From NCBI GenBank assembly GCA_009838515.1, contig VXRL01000071.1:1-49916 (forward strand): a stretch of 49,916 nt of DNA, written 5' to 3'. The position numbers and the translations under genes are program-made. Source of the DNA: Terriglobia bacterium. Lineage in GTDB: Bacteria > Acidobacteriota > Terriglobia > Bryobacterales > UBA6623. Positions 35,625 through 44,562 of the stretch are shown piece by piece. The notes below the pieces were generated by a model. The model was not told the DNA's origin. It ran no database searches and saw only the letters and a program-made list of their open reading frames with translations. The first letter of the stretch is position 1; every line of letters starts with the position of its first letter.

Positions 35625-36239
35625 CTATTCCTGTGACTCCGCCAAGCGCCGGTTGCTCCGTGCCATGGCCTTCTCCGTGCCCTCGGCAAGGGCGTGCCGC
35701 ACGACCTCCGCCGCGCGTCCGACGATTTGCTCAACTTCCTCGATCTCGTCCCGGGTGAACGGGCGCAGCACGTACCTCGCCCCGTTGGAGACGGGGTGCC
35801 CGGGGTGAATCCCGATGCGCAGCCGCGGGAACTCTGACGTCCCCAGCGCATCAATGATGGACTGCATACCATTATGACCCGCAGCCGACCCCTTCTGCTT
35901 GAGGCGCAACCGGCCCCACGCCAGATCCAATTCGTCGTAGACGACGAGCAGCCGGCGCGGGGTCAAGTCGTAGCGCCGCAGCAGCCGCTTGACGGGCCCC
36001 CCGCTGCGGTTCACGAACGAGAGCGGCTTGGCCAGCAATGCCTGCTTTCCTCCGACCTGTCCGGATCCCACCAGCGCGTCCTCTTCCGGTCGGGTAACGC
36101 GGACCCCCGCATCCTCCGAAAGGCGCTCGACCGTCAGGAAGCCCAGGTTGTGCGGCGTCTGCCGATACTCCTCCCCAGGATTGCCCAGCCCGACGATCAG
36201 CCAATCGGCGTCCTCGGGCACCGCGCGCCTCCAGAACAT
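35625..36239 (-). CDS. pth: peptidyl-tRNA hydrolase
   Basis: The 204-residue product is a bacterial Pth that recycles peptidyl-tRNA. The N-terminal LIVGLGNPGEEYRQTPHNLGF carries Asn and the catalytic His of the PHN/RHN motif. VNRSG corresponds to the second conserved Asn, VVYDELDLAWGRLRLKQKGSAAGHNGMQSI supplies the Asp and third Asn, and GTSEFPRLRIGI completes the signature. The gene lies 49 bases after rplY, the conserved pairing, and 6 bases before rpsF. The N-terminal MFWRRAVPEDADW is a short extension before the first strand. Confidence 0.96.
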   Translation of the reverse strand: MFWRRAVPEDADWLIVGLGNPGEEYRQTPHNLGFLTVERLSEDAGVRVTRPEEDALVGSGQVGGKQALLAKPLSFVNRSGGPVKRLLRRYDLTPRRLLVVYDELDLAWGRLRLKQKGSAAGHNGMQSIIDALGTSEFPRLRIGIHPGHPVSNGARYVLRPFTRDEIEEVEQIVGRAAEVVRHALAEGTEKAMARSNRRLAESQE

Positions 36240-36288
36240 GGCTTCCGCCGCAACTCAAGGGACCAACCGGCGGCCGCAAGGCACTCGG

Positions 36289-36918
36289 CTACTCCGCCTG
36301 CTCCTGGGCCTCGGTCTCTTCTTCCTCGGCCTCTTCCTCCTCGGCAAGTTCGCCAGTGGCGCGCGAGGCCATGATGTGCACGAGCACCTTCTGCTCGAAA
36401 TCTGCCAGGGTCCACTTGTCGCTGGCCGGCAGATCCTTGGCCCGGATCGCCTGGCCGACGTGCAAGTCCGTGATGTCCACTTCAAGGCTCTCCGGAATGT
36501 CCAGCGGCAGGCATTCGATGCGGACCTCCCGACTGACCATCTCCTCGAAGCCGCCCTCGGTCTTGACGCCGAAGGCCGTGCCGACGGCCTTGATCGGGAC
36601 AGACACGGTGACCGGCTTGTCGACGTCCACGCGCAGCAGGTCGACGTGAAGCAGGGAGTGCTTCACGGGATCGATCTGGTAGTCGACGGCCATGGCATGC
36701 TCCTGCACGCCGTCGCACTTGATATTGAAGACACGGTTGTGGCCGGACGGCTCCTTCAGCACGGAGGTCATCGCTTTCGTGTTGACCGAGATCGCCCGGG
36801 GCGCCTTGCCCAGCCCGTATACCGTCGCGGGCACGTTGCCCGTCAAGCGCAGCCGTCGCGCCGCGTTCTTGCCGCGCTCCTCGCGCACCGCCACTTCCAT
36901 TTCAATCTGCTGCTGCAT
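36289..36918 (-). CDS. rplY: ribosomal protein bL25 (CTC type)
   Basis: The 209-residue product has the N-terminal bL25 domain that binds 5S rRNA (VREERGKNAARRLRLTGNVPATVYG) and the CTC-type C-terminal domain (PIKAVGTAFGVKTEGGFEEMVSREVRIECLP, IPESLEVDITDLHVGQAIRAKDL). The final 20 residues are almost all Glu, Ala and Gln, a moderately acidic tail common in the family. It lies 72 bases after prs, the order prs-rplY-pth being widely conserved. Confidence 0.95.
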   Translation of the reverse strand: MQQQIEMEVAVREERGKNAARRLRLTGNVPATVYGLGKAPRAISVNTKAMTSVLKEPSGHNRVFNIKCDGVQEHAMAVDYQIDPVKHSLLHVDLLRVDVDKPVTVSVPIKAVGTAFGVKTEGGFEEMVSREVRIECLPLDIPESLEVDITDLHVGQAIRAKDLPASDKWTLADFEQKVLVHIMASRATGELAEEEEAEEEETEAQEQAE

Positions 36919-36960
36919 CGCGTCTGCTCCCTAGCCGCCTTGGAAGCGGCCGCATTCTGG

Positions 36961-36981
36961 GCGGGCCTCGCAAGAGCCCGC
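36961..36981 (-). terminator. weak hairpin between prs and rplY
   Basis: The segment gcgggcctcgcaagagcccgc can form a stem of GCGGGC with GCCCGC plus two extra pairs across a bulge and a short loop, 10 bases after the prs stop. No run of T follows on the minus strand, so it is at best a weak or pause-type element within the operon. Confidence 0.25.
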
Positions 36982-36990
36982 AGTCATCCC

Positions 36991-37953
36991 CTAGCCGAAC
37001 AACATGCTGATCGAAGACTCGCTATGGATCGAGTTGATGCCCGCCGCAAGCAGGGGCGCTACGCTCAACTGCCGGATTCTGCCGCTCGCCTTGGCTTCCT
37101 CGGACAGGGGAATCGAGTTGGTGACCGCCAGTTCCTGAAGCTTCGACTCCTTAATTCTATCCACTGCCGGTCCGGAAAGCACGGCATGCGTCGTGACGGC
37201 GTACACCTGGGCCGCCCCCTGATCTAGCAAGGCATTGACGCCATTGACCAGCGTGCCGGCCGTGTCGACAAGGTCATCGACGATCACGCAGGTGCGGTCC
37301 CGCACATCCCCGATCACATGCATGACCTCGGAGACGCCCGGCTTGTCCCTGCGCTTGTCGATGATGGCCAACGGCGCGGTCAAGCGCTTAGCCAGCGCCC
37401 GCGCTCGCTCCACGCCGCCAGCGTCCGGCGACACCACCGCGAGCCTCGGCAGGTGCAGCTGCTGCAAGTATTCCACGATCACCGGCCGGCCGTAGAGATG
37501 ATCGACCGGCACGTCGAAGAAGCCCTGGATCTGTGCTGCGTGCAGGTCCAAGGTCAACAGGCGGTCCGCGCCGGCGGCGACTAGCAGGTTCGCCACCACC
37601 TTGGCCGATATGGGCACGCGCGGGCGGTCCTTGCGGTCCTGGCGCGAGTAGCCGTAGTAAGGCAGCACCGCCGTGATCCGCTTGGCAGAAGCTCGCCGCA
37701 AGGCGTCCAGCAAGAGCAGCAATTCCATCAAGTGCTCGTCCACCGGAGTGCAGGTGGGTTGAACGACGAAAACATCCATGCCCCGGACGTTTTCCTCGAT
37801 CTGGACACGGATCTCGCCATCGGTGAAGCGCGACAGCGCCAACTGCCCCGGACGGATGCCCAGGCACGCGCAGATATCCCCCGCCAACTCCTTGTTGGCG
37901 GATCCGGCGAAGACCCTCAACCTCGATTCCGTCGGCACTGTGCGAACTCCCAA
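36991..37953 (-). CDS. prs: ribose-phosphate pyrophosphokinase
   Basis: The 320-residue product makes PRPP from ribose 5-phosphate and ATP. The conserved segments are all present: FAGSANKELAGDICACLG, RFTDGEIRVQIEENVRG, the ATP-loop PYYGYSRQDRKDRPR, LTLDLHAAQIQGFFDVPVDHLYGRP, VSPDAGGVERARALAKRL and the PRPP-binding loop VIVDDLVDTAGTLV. Length and layout match class I enzymes. PRPP feeds the apt reaction encoded two genes upstream. It lies 36 bases after ispE. Confidence 0.96.
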   Translation of the reverse strand: MGVRTVPTESRLRVFAGSANKELAGDICACLGIRPGQLALSRFTDGEIRVQIEENVRGMDVFVVQPTCTPVDEHLMELLLLLDALRRASAKRITAVLPYYGYSRQDRKDRPRVPISAKVVANLLVAAGADRLLTLDLHAAQIQGFFDVPVDHLYGRPVIVEYLQQLHLPRLAVVSPDAGGVERARALAKRLTAPLAIIDKRRDKPGVSEVMHVIGDVRDRTCVIVDDLVDTAGTLVNGVNALLDQGAAQVYAVTTHAVLSGPAVDRIKESKLQELAVTNSIPLSEEAKASGRIRQLSVAPLLAAGINSIHSESSISMLFG

Positions 37954-37989
37954 CCGATGCGTGTTCCCTAGCCGCGCGCCGCCCGCCGT

Positions 37990-38949
37990 CTAGCCGCCCG
38001 CCGAGTCGAAGTCGGATGTACCTGGCACGCGGCTCGCTGCCCGGCCCACATACTCCGCCGGCCACGCCGCGAACCCCTCGGCCCGCAGCGTCCGCGCTAC
38101 TAGTCTCGCAGACTGATAAGACTCAAAGACCCCGAAAACTGCGGATCCGCTGCCTGACATCAGAGCTGGCTGCGCTCCCAAGGCCTGCAGCCGCTCCTTG
38201 AGATCTGCAATCAGCGGGTACCGCTGGAATACTACCGACTCGAAGTCATTCACCATGCCTTCCCTGCTGCCCGGCAGCGGCCCGACAGCGGGCGCGTTTG
38301 AACTCAAGTCGAACCCTTCGATCTTACCCCGATCCGAGTCTGGTGTCAATCCGGCGCGGTGCTCCTCCAGAGCACGATACGCCCACCCCGTGGAGACCTC
38401 CTCTGCGGGCTGCGCGATCGCTATAGCGGCCGGCCGCAAGTCGGCCAGGGGGCTCAGCTCGGTGCCGCGACCCGTGCCAATCGCGGTGCCTCCGAGCAAG
38501 AAGAACGGCACGTCGCTGCCGAGCTCGGCCGCGACTTCGAAGAGGGCCGGAGCGGCCGGCCGCGTCGGCAGCATGGAGGCGACCGCGCGAATCACGGCCG
38601 CCGCGTCGCTAGAGCCGCCTCCCAAGCCAGCACCGGACGGTATGGCCTTGTCAAGGGTGATCTCGATCTGCGCCGCCAGACCGCTAAGCCTGAGCATCAG
38701 GTCGGCGGCTCGCCACGCCAGATTGTCCTCGCCTTGCAGATCCTCGCGGCTGCAAGTCAACTTGACCGCCGGCCGGCCGCCCGGCGTCAGGCGGACGCTG
38801 AGCGAATCGCTCAAGCTCACAGTCTGGAACAGCGTCCGGATCTCGTGGAATCCGTCGGGGCGCTTGCCGACCACGCGCAAGAACAGATTGACCTTGGCGT
38901 AGGCCTGCAGTTGGAGTGCTCGCGGCCGGAGGCCCGTGGGATCCACCAT
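37990..38949 (-). CDS. ispE: 4-diphosphocytidyl-2-C-methylerythritol kinase
   Basis: The 319-residue product is the GHMP-family kinase of the MEP isoprenoid pathway. The substrate motif LQAYAKVNLFLRVVGKRPDGFHEIRTLFQTV and the ATP-binding PSGAGLGGGSSDAAAV loop are both intact, as is the C-terminal ALMSGSGSAVFGVFES. It lies 18 bases after apt and 36 before prs; ispE-prs adjacency is common in bacteria and consistent with the housekeeping part of the operon. Confidence 0.96.
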   Translation of the reverse strand: MVDPTGLRPRALQLQAYAKVNLFLRVVGKRPDGFHEIRTLFQTVSLSDSLSVRLTPGGRPAVKLTCSREDLQGEDNLAWRAADLMLRLSGLAAQIEITLDKAIPSGAGLGGGSSDAAAVIRAVASMLPTRPAAPALFEVAAELGSDVPFFLLGGTAIGTGRGTELSPLADLRPAAIAIAQPAEEVSTGWAYRALEEHRAGLTPDSDRGKIEGFDLSSNAPAVGPLPGSREGMVNDFESVVFQRYPLIADLKERLQALGAQPALMSGSGSAVFGVFESYQSARLVARTLRAEGFAAWPAEYVGRAASRVPGTSDFDSAGG

Positions 38950-38967
38950 GCGGCCGGAGCGCGATCC

Positions 38968-39501
38968 CTAGCTGTCGTAGTGCAGCAGGGACGAGACCTC
39001 GTACCCCCGGAGCTTGTCGCGCCCGTTGAGGAAGTCCAGCTCGATGACGAACGACAGGCCGGCCACCGTCCCGCCGAGCTTCTGCACGAGCTGGACCGCG
39101 GCCTCGGCCGTGCCGCCGGTGGCGAGCAGGTCGTCCACGATCAGCACGCGCTGCCCCTGCTGAATGGCATCTGAGTGGATTTCGAGCGTGTTGGTGCCGT
39201 ACTCCAGCGTGTAGCTCACCTTGGAAGTGGCGGCTGGCAGCTTGCCCGGCTTGCGCATCAGGGCGAATCCAGTCCCGAGGCGCTGAGCAACCTGGGGCCC
39301 GAAAAGGAATCCCCGGGACTCTATTCCGGCGACCAGATCGACTGCGAGGCCGGCAGTGGCCTCGCAGAGCCGGTCAGCCACCATGGCCAGTCCCCTGGGA
39401 TCTTTCAGCGCTGTGGTGATGTCGTAGAAGAGGATGCCCGGCTTGGGGAAGTCCGGCACTTCGCGAATGAGTGAACGCAGTTCTTCCATGTGTAGTCCCA
39501 T
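38968..39501 (-). CDS. apt: adenine phosphoribosyltransferase
   Basis: The 177-residue product salvages adenine with PRPP to AMP. Diagnostic motifs are [24 protein letters not shown] near the N-terminus, [32 protein letters not shown] in the middle and the PRPP loop [17 protein letters not shown] second in-frame ATG at 39489 gives MEELRSLI, the usual N-terminus, so the start could be 12 bases shorter. It lies 53 bases after the DUF4340 gene, linking the ABC exporter genes to the housekeeping block. Confidence 0.95.
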   Translation of the reverse strand: MGLHMEELRSLIREVPDFPKPGILFYDITTALKDPRGLAMVADRLCEATAGLAVDLVAGIESRGFLFGPQVAQRLGTGFALMRKPGKLPAATSKVSYTLEYGTNTLEIHSDAIQQGQRVLIVDDLLATGGTAEAAVQLVQKLGGTVAGLSFVIELDFLNGRDKLRGYEVSSLLHYDS

Positions 39502-39554
39502 GGTAGCGGGCAGGTGCCTCGCCGGCCCGTGACGCCAGCGTGCCGCGTGGTCTC

Positions 39555-40931
39555 CTAGCTCTCGGGCTCCTCGGCCCCTGCCTCTGGCTCGGGAGACGCC
39601 TCTTCCGCTTCCTGGGGCGCCAGAATGTCTTCCACGGCGCGCTCGATGTCCTGCCCGGCGGACTGTTCGACCCGATAGGTGGAGGGCTCGCCCGCCCGCG
39701 CCGCATAGACCAAGGTCTGGTCCGTGCTCGAGACCAGCACGGTCTCTGCCGCGCCATCCTCGCCCGCCGGCGTTACCGCGGCTGTGATTGCCGGCGAGTC
39801 CAGCCCGAAAGCTCTCTGCCGGTCCGCATCGTCGGAAGGAAACTCGGTGGCCGTCAGGTTTCGGAGGCGATCCAAGAGAGTCTGCGCCTGTTCGCCATCC
39901 ACCTGGCGATTGCCGCCCGATTCCAGCAACCAGCCCTCGTCGCCTCGCACGAGGGCTAGGTTCTTATCGCCAGCCCGCACCTCGACCCGCTCCGGGTCGG
40001 CGAAACCGAAATCGAACAACTTCTTGTTTCTGAAGTCCTCGAGCGGCTTGTCAAAGCTCTCGGCCAGCGTCGCGCTAACGCCAAACACACCGCTGTGAGC
40101 GGTGCTCGCGGCATAGTATGCGTCTCCGTCCTTGGCCACCCTGAGCTCGTGCTCGCCGCTGTCGTCGGTGACAGACACGGTCGCGAGCGGCGCGCGGAAC
40201 GAATAGCCGGAACTCTCGGCGGAATCGCTCAAGACCTCGGTCATCTCGGCCGTCCGCACCGCTCGCACGAGATCGCTGACGGTGAAGTCGTCGGCCCTCA
40301 GCCGGTAGGGCAAGACAATCGACCAGTTCCCGTCGGCGCGTTCGAACTGTAACTTGCGGCCGCCTGCGGCAACCGTGACGCTGGAAATCGAAGCGTCGTC
40401 TAGGTCCAGCAGGCGCTTGTCGCGCAGGTCGAATCGCGACTTCTCGAACGTTGTCTTGTTGTAGCTGTACAACGTGAACAGACGCGGGTCACCTTCCAGC
40501 CGGGCGAACACGCCCGACCCGGTCGGGGTGTCTCGCCCGAACTGCAGCGTGCCGCCGCCCTCGGCGAGCTTGAAGCTCACGGCCAGCTCGGGCTCGGCAA
40601 GCTCGTACGGCCCCCAGTCCACGACGTTCTCCGAGACCACTCTCTCCGCGTTTAGGGTTGCCAGGCTGGAGACGAGCTGGCCCACTGCGGACTGGTCGGC
40701 AGGAATCTCCAAGCCGCCGCCAAATTCCCATTCGTCGTCCGCCCCGCGCACCACCGTGATGGCATCCTCGCCCTTGCGCAGCAGGCCGATTTCGCGGATC
40801 TCGGCCTCTTCGAGATCGACGACTGTCGGCGCGGCATCCTCGTCGGCGGGCGGATTCTCCCGCGTGTACCAGACCGCTCCGCCCAGCAGGGCCAGCAATA
40901 CAGCAGCTACCAGAAGGGGATTCGCTTTCAT
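39555..40931 (-). CDS. DUF4340 domain membrane-anchored protein
   Basis: The 458-residue product has one N-terminal membrane anchor ([19 protein letters not shown]) and a long extracytoplasmic part with repeated DUF4340-like modules ([43 protein letters not shown]). The C-terminus is an acidic tail of about 20 residues ([20 protein letters not shown]). DUF4340 proteins are typically encoded beside GldG-like and ABC exporter genes, as here. The role in the transporter is unknown; it may be a periplasmic partner of the GldG-like subunit encoded just upstream. Confidence 0.88.
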   Translation of the reverse strand: MKANPLLVAAVLLALLGGAVWYTRENPPADEDAAPTVVDLEEAEIREIGLLRKGEDAITVVRGADDEWEFGGGLEIPADQSAVGQLVSSLATLNAERVVSENVVDWGPYELAEPELAVSFKLAEGGGTLQFGRDTPTGSGVFARLEGDPRLFTLYSYNKTTFEKSRFDLRDKRLLDLDDASISSVTVAAGGRKLQFERADGNWSIVLPYRLRADDFTVSDLVRAVRTAEMTEVLSDSAESSGYSFRAPLATVSVTDDSGEHELRVAKDGDAYYAASTAHSGVFGVSATLAESFDKPLEDFRNKKLFDFGFADPERVEVRAGDKNLALVRGDEGWLLESGGNRQVDGEQAQTLLDRLRNLTATEFPSDDADRQRAFGLDSPAITAAVTPAGEDGAAETVLVSSTDQTLVYAARAGEPSTYRVEQSAGQDIERAVEDILAPQEAEEASPEPEAGAEEPES

Positions 40932-40982
40932 GGCTACGATGCGTGTGGCGCAAGTGACGCTACGGCTGTTCGAAGTTCTCCG

Positions 40983-42434
40983 CTAGCGGCGGCCCCACCA
41001 TGTCCAGACACCCGTCACGATGATGATCAGAGGCAGCAGCAACAAGCTCGCATAGAAGATGCGGCTCATCTCCGCGGCGGTCATCTCGATCACGGTCGAT
41101 TCCGGATCCTTCGGGCGGACCGAGATCAGGTCCTCGTCCGAGCTCAGCCAGTTCAGCATGTTGAGCAGCAGATCGTCGTTGCCGCCCAGTGCCAACCCGT
41201 AGTTGCTGGCAAAGCCGGCTGAGCCGACTGCTACGACGCGGCCCTCTGGCTCGGCTTCTTGCTCGGCCGGGTCGATGGCGTCACCGGTTGCCTCGGACGG
41301 CTCCGAGCCCTCCTCGCCTGCCTCCGGCACGTCGTATGTCGCCGCCACGGCAAGGGCGATCGGACCATCGGTCTGGCTCGACTCCGGCCCCAGCGTGAAG
41401 CCGGCCGCCTCCGCCCTCAGTGTCGATGTCGCGAAGCTCGTCTCCGAGCTCTCGAACAACTCATCAACGGTCCAGCCGTCAGGCACCTCCGACGCTTGCC
41501 CGACGCTGCGAGCCCGTGGGAAAAGAGTCGCCACGTTTTCCAAGGGCTCGACAATCGGATGGGACTGATACTCGCTGACCAGCGGCGTGAAGGGGCCGCC
41601 CCCGAAGAGCTGGCCGATCGCAGACTCGTCGATGACGACGTCGTTCTTGGCCTCGATCCCCCAGCTCGCAAGCAGATCGACCAGTTTCGGATTGCGCTCC
41701 TCGCGGCGGCTGCGCTCATCGGGCAGCACCGGCCCAAGCAGCAACAGCGCCCGGCCGCCGCCTTCCACAAAGTCGCGAATCGCAGCAACTTCCGGATCGA
41801 AATAGGCCGTGCTGGGACCCGCGACTACCAAGATTGTGCAATCTTCGGGAACCGCGCCTTCGGTGAGACTTACCTGTTGGTGATGGTAGTTGGCGTCCTC
41901 CATGCGCGAGACGGCGTTGGCGAGTCCGTTCCGGTCCATGTCGTCGCTGGAAGACTCGCCGTGACCGGTGACAACGCAGGCGGTCTTCTCTTGACCCTTG
42001 ATGGCCGTGATGATGGCGTTGGTGATGTCCTGCTCGCTCAGCGAAGAGGCCTCGTGGCGCACTCCGTCGATGTTCAAGATCAGCGTGCCGTACGTGCGGA
42101 CGTTCATGGCCTCGGTCTTGATCGGGTCCTCGTCGGGATCGACGTATTCGACCGAGACACGGCTCGACGCGTTCTCGTAGCGACGCAGCATGTCTTGGGC
42201 CGCTACGAACTGCGACGTCCGGTCGAAGTAGGAAATGGTCACGTCGCGTTCGAGGCCGTCAAGGATCTTGTGCGTCTGGTCTGACAGGCTGTAGAGCTTG
42301 CGCTCGGTCGCGTCGTAAGTTTCGTTGTACTGGACGCCGAGCCAGTTTGCCGCAGCCAAGATAGCCACGAACACCAAGGTGTAGACAGCGGCATAGCCGC
42401 CCGATCTGAACTGTCTGGAACGCAACCAGTCCAT
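40983..42434 (-). CDS. GldG-like ABC-associated periplasmic protein
   Basis: The 483-residue product has an N-terminal membrane segment (GYAAVYTLVFVAILAAANWLGVQYN), a large extracytoplasmic region like ABC_transp_aux/GldG (YSLSDQTHKILDGLERDVTISYFDRTSQF, GQEKTACVVTGHGE, LVVAGPSTAYFDPEVAAIRDFVEGGGRALLLLGP) and a C-terminal membrane segment (LLLLPLIIIVTGVWTWWGRR). A Glu/Pro/Ser/Asp-rich insertion of about 30 residues lies before RVVAVGSAGFASNYG. The start at 42434 was chosen because the membrane anchor begins there; it follows the permease by 13 bases. In Bacteroidetes GldAFG is linked to gliding motility, but outside that phylum the substrate is unknown. Confidence 0.88.
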   Translation of the reverse strand: MDWLRSRQFRSGGYAAVYTLVFVAILAAANWLGVQYNETYDATERKLYSLSDQTHKILDGLERDVTISYFDRTSQFVAAQDMLRRYENASSRVSVEYVDPDEDPIKTEAMNVRTYGTLILNIDGVRHEASSLSEQDITNAIITAIKGQEKTACVVTGHGESSSDDMDRNGLANAVSRMEDANYHHQQVSLTEGAVPEDCTILVVAGPSTAYFDPEVAAIRDFVEGGGRALLLLGPVLPDERSRREERNPKLVDLLASWGIEAKNDVVIDESAIGQLFGGGPFTPLVSEYQSHPIVEPLENVATLFPRARSVGQASEVPDGWTVDELFESSETSFATSTLRAEAAGFTLGPESSQTDGPIALAVAATYDVPEAGEEGSEPSEATGDAIDPAEQEAEPEGRVVAVGSAGFASNYGLALGGNDDLLLNMLNWLSSDEDLISVRPKDPESTVIEMTAAEMSRIFYASLLLLPLIIIVTGVWTWWGRR

Positions 42435-42447
42435 TGCCGAGTACTCC

Positions 42448-43221
42448 TTAAGCCTTCCAGCGCAGCGCCTCGAGAGAGCGCTTGCTGAGGAAGAGTCCGA
42501 GGGAAATCGCGCTGATGTAGTAGAGAAGGTCCTTGAGTTCGATGACACCCTTCGAGAACTGTTCGAAGTGCGGCGAGATGGCGAGATACTCGCAGAGCCG
42601 ACTGAACGTGGAGGTCTCGTACGAACTGATCCAGTTCAGGACCCAGAGCAACAACAGGACGCCGAACGTCAGCGCGCCGGCTACGATCTGGTTGCGCGTC
42701 AGCGTCGAGAGGAACGTGCCGATCGCGATCATCGAGCCGCCCATCAGCAGCAGCCCCAGCAGCGAGACCAGCAAGGGCTTCCAGTCCGGCGTCGTGTATA
42801 GGAACAGAACCGAGATGTTCAGCACCGCCACCAGCAGGAGGCAGGCATACAGCAACAATGCCCCGAGCCACTTGCCGCAGATGATGTGGTAGTCCTGCAG
42901 CGGGGACGTCAGCAACAGCTCAATCGTGCCGCTGCGCTGTTCCTCGGCGAACAGGCGCATCGTGATCATCGGCATCAAGAACAGCAGCACGATGCTCATG
43001 TTTCCCAGCGACGGCTCGATGACGAACTGGTTGACGTTCAGCGGCGGAGCGCCGGCGCCGCCCTGAGCCTGCACGCTGGCGCTGTAGTCCATGAAGAACG
43101 CCAGGCCCGCGGTGAAGAAGTAGCCGAACACCACGGCGAACATGGCAAGCACGATGTACGCGATCGGCGACGTGAAGTACACCTTAAACTCGCGCATCGC
43201 GATAGTCCAGATGTTTCTCAT
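42448..43221 (-). CDS. ABC-2 type permease (GldF-like)
   Basis: The 257-residue product is an integral membrane permease with about six predicted helices, including YIVLAMFAVVFGYFFTAGLAFFM, MSIVLLFLMPMITMRLFAEEQRSGTIELLLTSPL and ALLLYACLLLVAVLNISVLFLY. The sequence RLFAEEQRSGTIELLLTSPLQD is the signature of ABC-2/GldF-type exporters. Its start overlaps the ATPase stop by 4 bases (ATGA), and it is followed by the GldG-like gene after 13 bases, giving a complete transporter set. Confidence 0.94.
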   Translation of the reverse strand: MRNIWTIAMREFKVYFTSPIAYIVLAMFAVVFGYFFTAGLAFFMDYSASVQAQGGAGAPPLNVNQFVIEPSLGNMSIVLLFLMPMITMRLFAEEQRSGTIELLLTSPLQDYHIICGKWLGALLLYACLLLVAVLNISVLFLYTTPDWKPLLVSLLGLLLMGGSMIAIGTFLSTLTRNQIVAGALTFGVLLLLWVLNWISSYETSTFSRLCEYLAISPHFEQFSKGVIELKDLLYYISAISLGLFLSKRSLEALRWKA

Positions 43222-44249
43222 TCGTCCTCGCCCTCCCCGCTCTCAGAGCCCTCGTCGGCGGTCGGATCCGATTCAGCCACGGGCTCAGGTATCTCTTCCT
43301 CGGCTTGCGCGGCAGCCGACTCGTCGCTGGTCAGCTTGAGGAAGATGTCCTCCAAGCTCAGCCCGAGCGACCGCATTCCGTACAGGCCCCAACCAGACGT
43401 GACCACCGCTTCCGCCAGCCGCCGCGTGAGGTTCTCGTCCTTGTCGGCCTCGACGCGCCAGACCGTGCGGCCGTTGCGGGCCTCCTGTTCGACCACCTTG
43501 CGCACCGCCAAGTCGAGTTCGAGCCGTTCGCGGACCTGTTCGGCAGGACCGTCAATATCCAGCAGCAGGGAATCGGCGCCCTGTAGTTGCGCTGTGAGGT
43601 TCTCGGGAGTATCGCTGGCCTCGATCCGCCCTTCGTTGATGATGATCACTCGCCCGCAGGTGCCGGCGACTTCCGGCAGGATGTGCGTGCTGAGGAGGAT
43701 CGTGTGCTCGCCCGCAAGCGATCGAATCAGGCCCCGCACCTCGATGATCTGCTTGGGGTCCAGGCCCGATGTCGGTTCGTCGAGCACCAAGACTTCCGGA
43801 CTGTGAATCAGTGCCTGCGCCAGACCGACGCGCTGCCGGTAGCCCTTGGACAGCTTGCCCACCAGCAGGTCGCGCACGGCGCCGGTGGCGGTCCGCTCCA
43901 AGACCGCGTCGACGCGCCGGGCAATCTCCTTATTGGGGATGCGCTTGATGGCTGCCACGAAGCGCAGGTAGTCGCCAACCTCCATCTCGGGATACAGTGG
44001 CGGCGCCTCGGGCAGGTACCCGATGCGCCGCTTCACTTCGATCGGGCTCTTGCCGACATCGAATCCTGCGACGCTCGCCGTTCCTTGGGTCGGCGGGAGG
44101 AAGCCCGTCAGGATGCGCATGGTCGTCGTCTTTCCGGCCCCGTTCGGGCCTAGGAAGCCGACAATCTCGCCGCGCTCGACTTCGAAACTGATGTTCGAGA
44201 CCGCGGTCTTGGGTCCGTAGCGCTTGGTGACGCCTTCAACCTGAATCAT
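43218..44249 (-). CDS. ABC transporter ATPase (GldA-like)
   Basis: The 343-residue product is an exporter-type ATP-binding subunit: Walker A GPNGAGKTT, the Q-loop region ending GYLPEAPPLYPEM, signature LSKGYRQRVGLAQAL, Walker B VLVLDEPTSGLDP and a later H-loop STHILPEV. After the nucleotide-binding domain there is a DUF4162-like C-terminal segment (DLAVRKVVEQEARNGRTVWRV) and a final acidic stretch of about 37 residues rich in Glu, Asp and Ser. It is the first gene of the long minus-strand operon; the promoter should lie in the 313 bases before it, opposite the DUF3500 gene. Confidence 0.95.
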   Translation of the reverse strand: MIQVEGVTKRYGPKTAVSNISFEVERGEIVGFLGPNGAGKTTTMRILTGFLPPTQGTASVAGFDVGKSPIEVKRRIGYLPEAPPLYPEMEVGDYLRFVAAIKRIPNKEIARRVDAVLERTATGAVRDLLVGKLSKGYRQRVGLAQALIHSPEVLVLDEPTSGLDPKQIIEVRGLIRSLAGEHTILLSTHILPEVAGTCGRVIIINEGRIEASDTPENLTAQLQGADSLLLDIDGPAEQVRERLELDLAVRKVVEQEARNGRTVWRVEADKDENLTRRLAEAVVTSGWGLYGMRSLGLSLEDIFLKLTSDESAAAQAEEEIPEPVAESDPTADEGSESGEGEDE

Positions 44250-44562
44250 GGAGGAATACTCAAGAAAGGGGTGATAAGGGGATCACAAACGGTCGAGCCG
44301 CGAGGAGGGGCCTAGCCCGCTGGCAAGCAACCGACTCTGACTCTATTTTGAAGGGACTGGAGCGCGAGTGTCAATCCGGAGGCCCTGATCCCAACGAGCG
44401 GTGCGGCAACGGCCGAGACCGGGCCACATCGGGGCAGGGGCCGAGTCGCCGCGCGATAGATCTCCGCGAACAGCAGTTGTCTATTCCGGGGCTCATCGTC
44501 GCTATAATGTGCCGGGCGGTTGCGCGCAACCTCGACTGCAACTTCCCCTAAGGAGACATCTC
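44250..44562. other. divergent intergenic region, 313 bases
   Basis: This stretch separates the first gene of the long minus-strand operon from the plus-strand DUF3500 gene. A promoter-like element for the plus strand lies at 44477-44508. No clear promoter was found for the minus strand. No coding sequence is recognised. Confidence 0.45.
44477..44508 (+). promoter_or_regulatory. predicted promoter for DUF3500 gene
   Basis: A perfect TATAAT -10 hexamer lies at 44503-44508 in an otherwise GC-rich setting, with TTGTCT at 44477-44482 as a possible -35. The spacing is 20 bases, longer than ideal. Transcription would begin about 48 bases before the ATG at 44563. A Shine-Dalgarno-like AAGGAGA lies at 44550-44556. 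Confidence 0.45.

Noticed and set aside
40983..42548. A start at 42548 for the GldG-like gene
   Set aside because: The extra 38 residues overlap the permease and are Ser/Arg-rich noise; the membrane anchor starts at 42434.
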